Positions 30,808 to 41,874 of a stretch of 64,000 nucleotides of DNA are shown piece after piece (the first letter of the stretch is position 1; the number at the start of each line of letters is the position of its first letter). The notes beneath the pieces were generated by a model, which worked only from the letters and a program-made list of their open reading frames with translations, searched no databases and was not told the origin of the DNA. The position numbers were made by a program, and so were the translations under genes. The stretch comes from Furcasterigmium furcatum (taxonomy: Eukaryota > Ascomycota > Sordariomycetes > Glomerellales > Plectosphaerellaceae): assembly GCA_001599815.1 (NCBI GenBank), contig BCIA01000001.1, forward strand, positions 6,942,641 to 7,006,640. Direction: 5' to 3'.

Positions 30808-32010
30808 TCACACGCACTGGTGATACCATTCGTTGACAACCTTGCAAGAACCCTGAGAGCAGCACTTGGGCCCGGAGAAGTTGTTACCACCACACTGTCC
30901 CCACATGGTAGCACAGCCAGCAGTCGGAGTTGATGGTGGCGGCCTGACAGAGGTGGTGATCGTCGTGGGAGGGGCAGCCGTGGTGGCAGGGGCAGGCGGG
31001 GTGGCGGGGGCAGGCGCGGTGCCGCTACCACCAGAGGATGCGCGCGGTCCGGCGCATCTCTTGACGAGGTCGGGCACGCTCTGGGCCGGGTCGAGGGAGA
31101 CGGGGTAGGACGGCCTGAAGGGGTCGGCGGTAAAGTCTTCCTGGCCGGCAACATGCTCGCTTCCAAATCTACCGGTGTGCCTGTTTCCGGTCGTCCCGTC
31201 GTAGACGTTGCCAGAGGCCGCAGCGTAGGCATATACGTCGTACATGAACTCGTGCGGGTCCCTGACGTCCTTGAAGTAGTTGTTCTCGATGAGCACGGAT
31301 CCATAGGACCCGAAGCCGATGCAGTACGAGTTGCCGGGGGAGTTATAGAAGTTGTTGTATATGTGGCCCTCGCCGTACATCACACGCGGCATACGTTGAT
31401 CGACGTTTTCAGCCCACCAGTTGTGATGGTAGGTGACGTGCAGCTTGCCCTCGTCATTGGGCTGTGAGCCGCCTCCTGAGCCAACGAGGCTGGCGAAGCG
31501 GTGCTCAGCTCTGGGGTTGCTGTACCAGAACTTGCACCATGAAACGGTCTGGTAGTCGGACTCCTTGGTGATATCGATGAGGCCATCGGCGGCGTCGTAG
31601 ACGTTAAGGTGGTCGTACCAGATGTGGTGGGAAAAGGCACTGCCTAGAGTGTCGGGGGCAGCTCCGGCCTTGATGTTGAGGTTCTTCAGGATGACGTTCT
31701 GCACGCGCGTCATAGAGAAGCCTCCCACGATAGTAGCGCTTGCGTCTTGGCCCCTGATGGTTTTGTCGCTGGCGACGGGCACGGCCCCGTTGGTGTCGAT
31801 CGTGCCCCTGACGACAATGACGCGAGGGCCAGAGGCGGAGGCGGCGGCTCGCAGCTCGCTGTTGGTGGTAACGACGATAGGAGAGGCATTGCCTCCGCCG
31901 GTGGTGCCACTTCCGAGGGTCGCAAAGCCGGTAACTCCTTCATCGGGACAGCTCTGCGCAAGCGCCCTCCCAAGGAGGGAGCAGAACAACAAGAGGCCCG
32001 CCTTCATCAT
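30808..32010 (-). CDS. Secreted pectate lyase, family PL1, with C-terminal CBM1
   Basis: An uninterrupted 400-residue protein. Residues 1-18 (MMKAGLLLFCSLLGRALA) are a signal peptide. The PL1 beta-helix follows, with SAFSHHIWYDHLNVYDAADG, DITKESDYQTVSWCKFWYS and HVTYHHNWWAENVDQRMPRV; the arginine of MPRV and the aspartates of the calcium site fit the family. After a Pro/Thr/Ala linker (about 318-363), a family 1 cellulose-binding module (MWGQCGGNNFSGPKCCSQGS, ending EWYHQCV) closes the protein. It cleaves de-esterified pectin by beta-elimination outside the cell; the CBM1 would tether it to cellulose in plant walls. This supports a plant-associated or litter-degrading life. Confidence 0.93.
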   Translation of the reverse strand: MMKAGLLLFCSLLGRALAQSCPDEGVTGFATLGSGTTGGGNASPIVVTTNSELRAAASASGPRVIVVRGTIDTNGAVPVASDKTIRGQDASATIVGGFSMTRVQNVILKNLNIKAGAAPDTLGSAFSHHIWYDHLNVYDAADGLIDITKESDYQTVSWCKFWYSNPRAEHRFASLVGSGGGSQPNDEGKLHVTYHHNWWAENVDQRMPRVMYGEGHIYNNFYNSPGNSYCIGFGSYGSVLIENNYFKDVRDPHEFMYDVYAYAAASGNVYDGTTGNRHTGRFGSEHVAGQEDFTADPFRPSYPVSLDPAQSVPDLVKRCAGPRASSGGSGTAPAPATPPAPATTAAPPTTITTSVRPPPSTPTAGCATMWGQCGGNNFSGPKCCSQGSCKVVNEWYHQCV

Positions 32011-33529
32011 TGCTTACGAAATACCTTTGCTTCGAGCTGGTAGTAGAAGGGAAGGGTTGTAGAAAAGAGGGGCAGGAGAAAATAACGGTGGTAGAAACGA
32101 ACGGCAGCAGAATAAAACGAAGGTGGACTGGATGGGGAGACCGACCTGTCTTGTTGCTCGCAGATCGAAGCACCATTATTCCCCTTCTTATACACTTGTA
32201 TTGACCACTTTCTTGAGTGATATTAAGTACCAACACCCTTGTACTGATGGAGCAACGGCTCCTTGTGGTTGCCATCAAGCCTAGAATCTCAATCTACCAT
32301 AAAATCCAATGCTACCACACGACGGAGAAGATTCCTATTTGAAGTGAACATGGGTCGAGTGACTTGCAAGGTTGTAGGCTTCGGCTCGCCAGTTGGCAGG
32401 TGGAGAAAGCACAATTCGTCGAAGCTACAGCGGATATGAGATGGAAATCGGACGATCGGAGAAATGTCCAAAGCGGGACCCCGGAGGCAGGCACACGGAG
32501 AATACCTAGGGTGATTAGATGCTTGGTAGAGCATATTGCAGCACAGCCCCCTCCCCGCTCCGCAGTCTCAGGTAGACATCGAGAAGTACTTACTCACAGA
32601 GTGTTTCGGCGTTTCACGGACAGGGTCACAACCTGGCCCGGGACAGGCGCCTGTGTTAGCCCGTTCGAGATGGATGCAATATATTCGCGGAACTGGGGGC
32701 TTGGAACTTTGATTTGACCGCAGGGCATCGCTCGATGCGGAAATCCAATCCACCCGACCACATCTCGCCTGATGTCCGACATCCGAAGCCACGAAAGGCG
32801 CCAAGTGAAAGCTTCGGCCAGACACTCCTCATATGTATGGATGTACTCAGCAGCATGGGCATTGCGTGGCTGTGTACATGGATGGCCGAAATGCTTTCAT
32901 CGCAGCAGATTCTTGGATGCGTACATGGTAGATGGACAGACCGGGGTAGAACATGAGAGCAGGTGGTGGAGTTACTTTCTCCGGGAGAAAGTCCGGACGA
33001 ATGAGGAAAATTGCGTGCCGTCCAAATACGCCGAGAGCCTCTCGGCGAGAGGTCGGCGACCCTTGTTCCTAGTAATTCTGGCCTGGGCCACCACGATTCT
33101 GATGCGGCCTGGTCAAACCCATCTCCAGGGTTCGGACTTGCTCCGGAGCCTTGCTGCTTTTAGCCTGAGCTGAGACTTCGGTGCCCTGAGCGCACGTCCG
33201 TGGCTTAGCTTACACAACTCAAGCCACCAGCCACAATCATAAACCTCACCGTTAAGTACACCGTTCACCGTAACATATGTTTGCCGTCAGACTTCCTGGG
33301 AAGTCACCAGACCCTTGGTGGGCTGCTCGCTTCAGTATGAGGCCCTCAACTGTCGAGATGCCCAGCCCGGTCTCATTCGCCGAGATACGATCATGGCAGT
33401 AACACCAACAGGTAAGAAGCCTTGGCAACACCAAAAAAAGGGTTACGATCTTGCCNCCCCGCCAATGCATCCTGTCACGGTTTCTGGCCGTTGTCGCGTG
33501 AGCATTGCAGGGGTGGAACAAGATCTGAT
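32011..33529. other. Intergenic region upstream of the pectate lyase
   Basis: About 1.5 kb between the pectate lyase start and the end of the small secreted protein gene. It has an ambiguous base at 33456 next to a C run. No coding or RNA gene is supported. Confidence 0.5.
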
Positions 33530-34069
33530 TTACGCTGTATATACGCTCAACTCCGACGCTGTTCTTAGGCCATTGGACCCAGTACGAATTCCTGCCTTGG
33601 AGCTCCATCGTTGCTGGCCTCTCCCGGGACTCACAATCTGAATTCGGACCGGACGCGGAGGGTACCAGCCCTTGCCGTCGGGCCCGGCGTACTTCTCCCA
33701 AACCCAGTCTGGTAATTAATAAGTACAGGTCGATGCATCAATCGAGATTCACGCACCTGGTAGGGGCCTCTCATACCCATCGTCGCTGGGCTCCATCTCC
33801 ACGACAATGACTTCATAATCCTCCGGCTCGTCGTGGCGCAAGGGGCCGTCAGCCTCAGTCCAGGGTTCGGGGTCCTGTTGTTTCTGGAGGAGCCTGGTGG
33901 GGTGATCCATGCAGCGGCGGTATTTGGAGGGGTCGTCCCCGGGAGGGACTTCCATGACGCCGAGCTCGCCACACTCCTCTTCGGCGCTCAAGTCGTCGGG
34001 AGGAGCTGTGGCGCTCGCGAGGATGGGGACGGCCCCGGCGAAGGCGGCGAGGAGAAGGGAGATCCTCAT
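33530..34069 (-). CDS. Small secreted protein (hypothetical)
   Basis: Exon 1 is 33757-34069 and exon 2 is 33530-33708 (intron GTGCGT..ACCAG), giving 163 residues. MRISLLLAAFAGAVPILASA is a clear signal peptide. The mature part contains EEECGELGVMEVPPGDDPSK and YRRCMDHPTRLL, with only two cysteines, an acidic middle and, after the splice, PDWVWEKYAGPDGKGWYPPR. The C-terminal end is uncertain: a GTGAGT just after PVRIQI could be another donor, which would replace the last 43 residues. The ECGxLGVMEV and CxDHP elements resemble families of small secreted proteins of plant-associated fungi, but I cannot name one. It may be an effector-like protein or simply a wall protein. Confidence 0.6.
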
Positions 34070-34804
34070 GTTGGGGAAGAACTTGCGAGCCTTCTGCGAA
34101 GGGAGGCAGTAGTCTGACGGGAATGGGAAACGACCAAGAGGTTTGCCTCTTGGGTGCGAAGGACGGAGATGATATTAAGTACATATAATAATGTCATCGC
34201 GGGGCTCCTGGATCCAGGCGCCAACCGCCAATGACCCCGGCTAACCGGCTGCTCTGAGGTGGTTTGAAGAGTTGGGTCGACAGCCAATGCGGTGAAAATG
34301 ACCAGTCAAGAAAAGGGCATCGTATTTGGCACACCGTTTCAGACGGCTGTTTCCATGGTCGTCCATTGTGCACGAGCGAGTGCACAAAATCTCCATCGAG
34401 AACTCCGACCGACGTGTGGCTGAGCATAGACTGAACTGAGCTTGAGCAAGAGCGACAAGACCACTAGTCCTGAAAAAGAAGCGCCCGACCGACCTGGTTA
34501 TTGTAAAGCCGATAGCCTGAAACCAGGACTTCGCCTCCTTCTAACGAACCGCTGCAGGGGATTGCCTGAGCAAAAATAAAATACATACAACACCGGGCAT
34601 TCGCTGGTCGTCTCCGACCCAACTACTACTCCAGCCCTCACTGGCTTGACCTGGGGAGAGCGGACGGGATCCCGTATTCTCCAGTGGGTATGGTCGTATG
34701 TGCTGGGAGAGAATCTGAGGTGAGGTTATACCCGGAGCTGCGGAGGCCGTGAGGGCAGCATCGACCATCGAGCGTCGAGCGTCGCCACAAGCACCACCGC
34801 CGCC
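34070..34804. other. Intergenic region between the small secreted protein and the citrate synthase
   Basis: About 735 bp containing the promoter of the secreted protein gene and the 3' end of the citrate synthase gene. No further gene was recognised. Confidence 0.5.
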
Positions 34805-36357
34805 CTACAGCTTCGGCCTGAAAATCTCGCCCCGCTCGTCCTTGTACGTCGCCAGCTGGTTCCTCTTGCTGTCCCCGCCGTGGTTCACCGGCACCGGCGC
34901 GTCGAACACCGTCGCGTTCGCCTTCTCCCGCCTGTCCTTGGCGTCGACGTACTCCCTCTCGCCCTCGCCGAGGTACAGCTGCCTCGGCCTCCAGATCTTG
35001 ACGCCGGACGGGTTGAGCATCTGCTGCCTCCAGTGGGCCAGCCAGCCGACGCACCTGGGCACGGCGAACAGGACGGGGTAGAAGCTACGCGGGAACTGTC
35101 AGCATCGAGATTCGCGAGAGAGAAGAAGAACGCAACGTACTCCAGCGGGAAGCCCATGGCCTGGTAGATCAGGCCCGAGTAGAAGTCGACGTTCGGGTAC
35201 AGGTTGCGCTTGCGCATGAACTCGCTCTTGCGGGCGTACTCGGCCAGCGTGAGCGCCGTGTCGAGCAGCTTGTTGCGGCCCGTGATCTCGAAGACCTCCT
35301 CCGCGAGCTGGCGGATGGCCGTGGACCGCGGGTCGACGTTCTTGTACACGCGGTGGCCGAAGCCGACGAGGACCCGCTCGCGCTTCTCGACCTTCTCCAT
35401 GAAGGCCGGCACGTTCTCCGGGGACCCGATCTCCATCAGCATGCGGATCGCGCTCTCGGACGCGCCGCCGTGCGAGGGGCCGTACAGCGCGGCGCAGCCA
35501 GCGGCGACCACGCTGTACGGGTCGACGAGAGAGCTGCCGACCTGCAGGACGGTGGCCGTGGAGCAGTTGACCTCGTGGTCGGCGTGGATGATGAAGAGCG
35601 CGTCCAGGGCCTTCTCGAGGACCGGGTGAGGGCGGTACTCGTGGCCGGAGAGGTTGTCGAGCAGGTAGAGGAAGTTTCCGGTGTACGAGAGCCCCTGGGC
35701 CGGCCTGTTGAATGGGCGACCCTGGCGCATGCGGTATGACGCGGCCGCCAGTGTTGGGGCCTTGCCGATGATGCGGAGGATCTGCTTATCCAGGGCGTTG
35801 AGGGCCTCCGGGTCTCCCGTCGCAGCGTTGCTGAAGAGCTTCTGGCCTCTGAGGGACGGATTCGCCTCGGGGGCGAAGGCGCCGAGCGTCGCAAATGCCG
35901 AGGTCAGCATGGACATCGGGTGAGAGTCGTAGCGGAACGACTTGAACATGCCCTCGATGTCGCTGTGGATGTACGTGTGGTGCATGATCTCATCCTGCCA
36001 GTTGCCGTACTGGGAGCTCGTCGGGAGCTCGCCATAGATGAGCAGGAAGGCCGACTCGAGGAAGTTGCTCTTCTTCACCAGCTGCTCGATCGGGTAGCCT
36101 CGGTACCGCAGGATCCCCTCGAGGCCGTTGATGTAGGTGATTTTGCTCTCGACGACCGCCGTGTTCATGTACGCAGGGTCGTACACCCTGAGGCCCTGGT
36201 CCGTCTCATCCTCGGCGCGGTCCTCTCGCGATTGCGCCTTGATCTTCTTGATATCCGTGGCCAGCACCGAGTTGTGAGTGATGGGGAGTTCGTAGGATTT
36301 CCCCGTCCGGTTGTCCACCACCGTCAGTGACGGACGGGCGCTCTTGATGGCAGTCAT
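34805..36357 (-). CDS. Citrate synthase, probably peroxisomal
   Basis: Two exons, 35141-36357 and 34805-35084 (intron GTACGT..GTAG), encode 498 residues. Catalytic residues are visible: the histidine of HADHEVNCST (about 256), the histidine of GFGHRVYKNVDPR (about 332) and the aspartate of NVDFYSG (about 389); GPSHGGASE and GLEGILRYRGYPIEQL are also conserved. It joins acetyl-CoA and oxaloacetate to citrate. There is no mitochondrial presequence: the protein begins MTAIKSARPSLTVVDNRTGK, as in the non-mitochondrial fungal and bacterial-type enzymes. The last residues are FRPKL, and PKL fits the peroxisomal PTS1 consensus, so a role in the glyoxylate cycle or fatty-acid and acetate use is likely. 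Targeting is inferred, not shown. Confidence 0.9.
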
Positions 36358-36806
36358 GCTGAAGCTGGTGACTCTTGCAGGGCTGAATGGGCGAAAGTGA
36401 AAAGGATGAGGTCTTTTGTTGAGCTGAGGTCAAGAATTCAATTATATCACTGGCATGTGCCCGAGACCGAGGTAGTAAGGCTGCTGACATCATCCTTCGG
36501 CCAGTCTTGGCAGCCGAGGTGTACACTAGGAATTGCCGGGTCCCGCTCCCGCTGGCTCCGGGGAACCGGAATGAAGTGATTCCGTGCCGAGACGGTCTCA
36601 TGGAACGGGCATGGACTTACGGCTCGGCGCAAGTTCTGGGTCCGATTTCACCTGGCTGGTAGATCTTCATGACGTCTAATGTAATCGAGAGTATTATCTT
36701 TGCAAACTGAAAATTTCAACCAAGAGCAATCAAGCATCGCTATCTAATGCAGCATGATACACATAATTTAACGCCACAAAAGTCGGCCATGTCGCGGTGC
36801 AGCCGA
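36358..36806. other. Citrate synthase promoter and 3' flank of the phosphate transporter
   Basis: About 450 bp between two genes on the same strand; no specific element was recognised. Confidence 0.45.
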
Positions 36807-39392
36807 TTAGTCCAGACCAGCAACCCGCATCAGGCCGTAGCCCATCGTGACAACTACGACAAGCGTGAGGATGCTGCTCGGAACACCCCTGCTGATGAAA
36901 TGCTTGACCCTAAGATATCTCTGGCCGGCGGGGTCCTCCTTCATGATGGCAGCTGCGACACGTTAGCAACTTAGACTTTAAGTAATCATGGATGGAAGGA
37001 TGCTTACTCATATTCGGGAAACCGCTCGTCGGCAGGCCCATGGCAGCACTGCACATCAAGACGCTGGCCATGACAAGCAGGTTTGGCGACGGCTCGTCCA
37101 TGGCCGCGCCGACATCAAACACCAGCGGCAGGATGATGAGCGCGGCGACAGTGTGGCTGATGAAGGTGGCGATGACCAGGACAAGCGACGAGAACACGAC
37201 CAGGACACCATACAGGCTCATGCCCTGAACTCCCTCGGACACGATCCCCGCAACAGTGTGCAGCAGCCCCGAGGACTTGACGGCCTTGCCCAGCGACAGG
37301 CCGCCCGCGGCGAGAATGATGATTGTCCAGGGGAAGTTGTTGAAGTCTTCCTTGGTGAGGATGCCGATGCCGAAGAAGAGGACGATGGGGATGATGGCGA
37401 TGACGCCCATGTCGCCGAACACGGCCTCCAGCTGGTGACTAGCGCACCAGAGACCAATGGTGACGATCGTGACGATGGAGACGAACCACTGCACCCCGGA
37501 GAACTTCTCCTTGACAGGGCGGATGGGCGAGATGGTCGTGCCCTTGCCCGGCTGGAAGGTGACGAGCAGCAGGAGCCAGATGAGGATGATAGAGACGATG
37601 CCGACGGGGATGACGATGAAGAACCACTGGATCCACGTCGGGGCGGGCTTCATGATGCCGACGGCGACAACGTTCTGCGGGGAGGCGATGGGCGAGAGCA
37701 TGCCGCCAATGTTGGACGCAAGGGCGATGCCCATGATGACGGCCTTGGACATGTCCGAGTCGGACGGCAGCGTTCGCAGCATGGGCTCGATGATGGAGAA
37801 GCAGAGGACGGGCGCCGCGACGTTGGAGATGAGCATGCTGGCGAACGCGGCAACGAGCATGTTGGCGACCAAGACGGTGCGGGGGTTCGTGCCGGCCTTG
37901 CTCAGCACAAACGTCGCCAGGCGCTTATCGATCTTGCACTTGGACAGGGCTGCCGCCAGGGTGAAGCCTCCCAGCAGCAGCATGATGACTGGCGTCCACA
38001 TGGCCGAGAACACCAATGCGGTGGCCGTCTTGGAATCGAGCCTCGTGTGCGGTTTCTCCTCGGAGCGGAGGACGTTCAGGAGAACGCACAGGAAGGGGAT
38101 CATCAGAGAGGTGACAAAGAGGGGGATGGCCTGTCTAGGGTCAGCATGGACGAAGTACGAGAATGCGGGAATCACTGTCTCACCTCTGTCGCCCACAGCA
38201 GACTGACCAGCACCAACAACGCCAGACAGTTCTGCTGCTCGGGCTTCTCCATGATGGGCAAGAACAAGATGACGAAGAAGAGAGCAATCGATCCCACGAG
38301 CGTCAGGATGGCCGAGCTGGCAAGCCATGTCGGGAGCTTGTACTTCCCAAACGGCGTCGCGACCTCCTTGGTCGCCGGCATACCGTCATCGTCGCCCTGC
38401 AGCCTCCGGCCGCCCTGGACGGGGTCCGTACCGAGCAGCCTGCGTCCCAGGCTGGCCGCCTCGGCGCGCCGCTCCATGCCGATCATGTCTCTCCACACGG
38501 TGTTCCTCTCCCACACGACGTGCTCTCTCAGATGCGACCTGAGGTCCCTCTTCGCCAGCGCCTCGTCGCCCCGTGTCACGATTTCGGTGTATGCCTTCTC
38601 CATCTCGGCGATATTCGCCTCGATCGTCGCCATGGCCTCGGGCTTGAAAGGGTACGCCGTGCCGACCTCGTCCTCCATGTACTTGGGGCGCAGCTCCTTG
38701 TCGAGGATCTTGTCGAACTTCTTCAGCACCTTGCGGAACCCAGTCTTGTTCAGTTGTACGAAGGACTTGAGCTCGCAGAGCTGCACGTAGAGGCTGATGA
38801 TACGCTTCTTGAGCATGATGCTCGACGAGTAGAGGAAGGTCTGGTCGAGGGTCTCTTCGTTCGTGGTGCTGAAGCGGCGCAGGGAGCGGCCGGAGAATTC
38901 GGTCGACGCAGCGAGGTCGCCGGTGGAGTGCGTGAGGCTGGGCATGGTCCTCCGCCGGCCGCCGGAGGCGCGGCTCTTCGTGAGGCCGGTGGTCTCGTCG
39001 TCTTCATCTTCGTCGCTGTCGTCGAGGGGCTCGTCGATGGAGTCTGGGCCGTGGCCGGTCTGGGAGGGACGGCGGCCGTGAAGGGGATCGTGATCGTCGT
39101 CTCCCTCGTGGTTGCCTACATCATGAAGGAGATCGTTCACCTCGTCGTTGAGCTCGCCCTCTTTTGCGACGTAGAAGGAGGAGATCTTCTCGAGCTCGAC
39201 ACCAAGGGCACGGCTGAAGACCTCCTCGGGCTCTTCGGCCCCGATAAGGGGGCGGGACTCGCCATCGCCTCCCGCAGACTGGTGGGCGGTCTTCTCGAGC
39301 TGGTAGATCAGCTTCTTGAGGTTGCTGTAGGCGATGTAGTGGCTGCTCCAGTCCGGAACAGCATTGAACTGGATGCTGTGTGAGAACTTCAT
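36807..39392 (-). CDS. SPX-domain low-affinity phosphate transporter (Pho87/Pho90/Pho91 type)
   Basis: Three exons, 38184-39392, 37008-38130 and 36807-36952, encode 825 residues. Residues 1-330 are an SPX domain: MKFSHSIQFNAVPDWSSHYI, NLKKLIYQLEK and the lysine-rich QLNKTGFRKVLKKFDKILD that binds inositol pyrophosphates. An acidic linker at about 85-130 interrupts it. The rest is a divalent-anion:Na+ symporter (DASS/SLC13) membrane domain of about 12 helices, with LASNIGGMLSPIASPQNVVA and AAMGLPTSGFPNMTAI as the paired SNT/SPT-like substrate loops. It moves inorganic phosphate across the plasma or vacuolar membrane under SPX control. Both splice joins restore family motifs (LLWATEAIPLF and GFPNMTAI). 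It is divergent from a PP2C gene. Confidence 0.93.
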
Positions 39393-40107
39393 GTCGTCTT
39401 GCTGCTCGAGCCACCGGCGTTTGTCGGTGTATTTCTGCAGACGCTGTGCTTCTTTGAACTGTCTGGCCCTTATATCGGAGTAGTCGACTAGCTCGTACTC
39501 TTCGGCCCCTCCTCTTTCCTGGCTGCCTGTCGAGAGTCGTCGACTTGTGGGCTGTTGCGCAGGACCTGCTTCTCGGAGAGAGGAGGGAAGACTCGATCCT
39601 GCGTGGGGGAGTATGGTGACTGCGTTGCGGAAGGCCCCGTGCTCACGCGGATGGTGTCTCGTGTCAATTGGGGCGGCAGGTGCACTTCGCGATGCCTTTT
39701 TGGGTCAGGGTGGTTGTAGCCTTGGATGTTGAGTGTGGGAGACGATGGCGTTTGGCACCGCAATCGGGCTACACGTGCGAGGAGGATTGGTCTAGGACCG
39801 ACCCGCGCTGTGCGCCATGCCCACCAATAGGCGAGTCACCCGTCGGGAGATCTGACACCAGCCCGCTGAGACCTGCGCCACGACTTGTCGCAGCCAAGCC
39901 ACTTACTTAGTCAGCGATGTCGGTGTAGGATGCAGCTCACCTGGGTGTGAGACAATGGGGGACTCGAGTTGCTCGCGTGCCTCGTCCAAGTTCCCCAATT
40001 CCTTTCCTCTCTTTCTCCCAGCATTGACCCCGAATCGACACGCCTTCGATACGTTCCATAGCCGGCGTGCGTGACCTTTTGATTCTTTTTGCTTCAGTCT
40101 TCCAGCC
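39393..40107. other. Divergent promoter region between the SPX transporter and PP2C genes
   Basis: About 715 bp with one palindromic CACGTG (39772-39777). Otherwise nothing was recognised. Confidence 0.5.
39772..39777. promoter_or_regulatory. CACGTG E-box, possible Pho4/NUC-1 type site
   Basis: A perfect CACGTG 380 bp upstream of the phosphate transporter start. Pho4 and NUC-1 bHLH factors bind this core in phosphate-starvation promoters, but a single 6-mer is weak evidence. Confidence 0.25.
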
Positions 40108-41550
40108 ATGTCATTTCGAATAGCACGAGCGCGTCTCTGTCGCTACGTCTCACAGCCGAGCTTCACGACATCAACCAGGAGGTTCTACTCATCCACAAGT
40201 TCATCCTCAGCTTCGACAGTCACCAGGGCGGTGAAGTATGCCCTACCTGCCGCTGGGGGTATCGGATCAGGCATCTGGTGGCTGTCAAGCGCCCCAGATG
40301 AAGTTCCATCGCTCGACAGTCCTCCATCTGCCCTCCCTACCTACGGCCCGGGACTGTCTCAAGACGAAGTGACTCGGATCATCTCTCAAGGAGCATACTC
40401 CGTTCCGGTCAAGAATGTCGCCAACGTCGACAGATACGACGGCGTCCAAGTTGCCTCCAACAGCCCCTGCGAGGATCGGTTCATCCACGGCAAGTTCCCC
40501 TCGCCCTGGAACGACGGCAGCCAGTGGATGGCCTGGGCCGTTTTCGACGGGCATGCGGGCTGGCAGACGGCCGACCTGCTGGAGAAGCAGCTTCTGCCCG
40601 CTGTACGACATGGCCTGAGCGATGTAAAGCCAGACTCCCGGGACGGATCCGAGGTACAGAGCGCCATCATGAGAGCGTTCGTCACTCTCGACGAGGCCAT
40701 CATGAAGACAGGCTCGGACGCACCCCAGAGCAAGGAGCCGCTGCAAGATCAGGCGAACAAGTTGACCACAGCATATGCCGGCTCGTGCGCCTTGCTATCA
40801 GTGTTCGATCCCGTCTCGAGCACACTCTACGTGGCGTGTACCGGAGATTCGAGGGCCGTGCTCGGCCAGCAGAAGCCCGATGGCGGGTGGGAAGCCATAC
40901 CACTGTCAGTAGACCAGACCGGCAGCAACGAGGACGAGATCGCGAGGATCAGCAAGGAGCACCCCGGCGAGGAGAACATCGCCAAGAACGGGCGCATCCT
41001 CGGGCTCATGGTCTCCCGGGCCTTCGGAGACGGCCGGTGGAAGTGGCCCCTGGAGCTGCAGCGGGAGCTGAAGCAGAGATTCAACGGCCCGGCGCCGTTG
41101 ACGCCAAGGTACGACGTCCTGACGCCGCCGTATCTGACAGCTGAGCCCGTCGTGACAGCTACGAAGATCGACCCCGGCAAGCCCACCTTCCTGATCATGG
41201 CGACGGACGGCTTGTGGGATACCCTCTCCAACGAGCAGGCGGTTGACCTGATGGGGAAATGGCTCGAGACGGACGCAGCCGGGAGGAGAAGCATCAAACC
41301 AGACACCGCGCATGAAGCGTTCGACTTTGGCCAGTTTCAGAACGGCGTCGACTGGAGGTTTGTGAAAGAAAGGACAACAGTCCAGGACGACAACGCCGCC
41401 GTGCACCTGGTTCGCAATTCCCTCGGTGGGAATCACCACGAACTCATCGCGGGCCGGCTAGCCTTCGGGCCTCCGTTCTCACGTAACATACGGGACGACA
41501 TTACCGTGCAGGTGGTGCTTTTTGGCAACAAGTCTGGCCATCCTCGTTGA
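40108..41550 (+). CDS. Mitochondrial PP2C-type protein phosphatase (Ptc5/PDH-phosphatase-like)
   Basis: A single-exon 480-residue protein. The N-terminus (MSFRIARARLCRYVSQPSFT, many Arg and Ser, no acids) is a mitochondrial presequence, followed by a Gly/Ala-rich hydrophobic segment (YALPAAGGIGSGIWWL). PP2C motifs follow in order: EDRFIHGKF, AVFDGHAGWQTADLL (145), GSCALLSVFD, CTGDSRAVLG (246), LGLMVSRAFGDGRWK (303), MATDGLWDTLSNEQ (366) and RDDITVQVVLFG (463), with the metal-binding aspartates in place. Fungal Ptc5-type enzymes dephosphorylate the E1-alpha subunit of pyruvate dehydrogenase in the mitochondrial intermembrane space or matrix; that substrate is by family only. It is convergent with the ABC transporter gene. 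Confidence 0.92.
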   Translation: MSFRIARARLCRYVSQPSFTTSTRRFYSSTSSSSASTVTRAVKYALPAAGGIGSGIWWLSSAPDEVPSLDSPPSALPTYGPGLSQDEVTRIISQGAYSVPVKNVANVDRYDGVQVASNSPCEDRFIHGKFPSPWNDGSQWMAWAVFDGHAGWQTADLLEKQLLPAVRHGLSDVKPDSRDGSEVQSAIMRAFVTLDEAIMKTGSDAPQSKEPLQDQANKLTTAYAGSCALLSVFDPVSSTLYVACTGDSRAVLGQQKPDGGWEAIPLSVDQTGSNEDEIARISKEHPGEENIAKNGRILGLMVSRAFGDGRWKWPLELQRELKQRFNGPAPLTPRYDVLTPPYLTAEPVVTATKIDPGKPTFLIMATDGLWDTLSNEQAVDLMGKWLETDAAGRRSIKPDTAHEAFDFGQFQNGVDWRFVKERTTVQDDNAAVHLVRNSLGGNHHELIAGRLAFGPPFSRNIRDDITVQVVLFGNKSGHPR

Positions 41551-41874
41551 CCTCGCCCCTAGACTAGTTTGTGGTGCGACCACACGGCCTGGTTGTTGCA
41601 GTCAAGAACCTGCTTACCAGGCAACATCCAAGACACTGGACTTATACAAATCCAACCCGCATACATCCTCAAAAGGTTTCAAGCAGCTTACTCAAATGTA
41701 ACGGGCAGCATAGGTCCAGTCTGTAGGCACATATCAAGTCATTTGCAACCCAAGGAACATCTGGATCATGCAATGCCTATGCAAATTAACAGCTCTATAT
41801 GGTATTATGTACAACGCCAGTCCAAATGTATGCCATCCGAGTATATATCGCACCGAATCTTTTAAGCCACCCCC
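41551..41874. other. Convergent 3' region between the PP2C and ABC transporter genes
   Basis: About 320 bp, A/T-richer than its flanks, shared by the two 3' ends. No gene was seen. Confidence 0.5.

Noticed and set aside
36988..38790. 600-codon plus-strand open frame opposite the phosphate transporter
   Set aside because: It is antisense to a clear SPX/DASS gene, is very rich in Asp, Gly, Arg and His, and has no domain. It arises from codon bias of the real strand.
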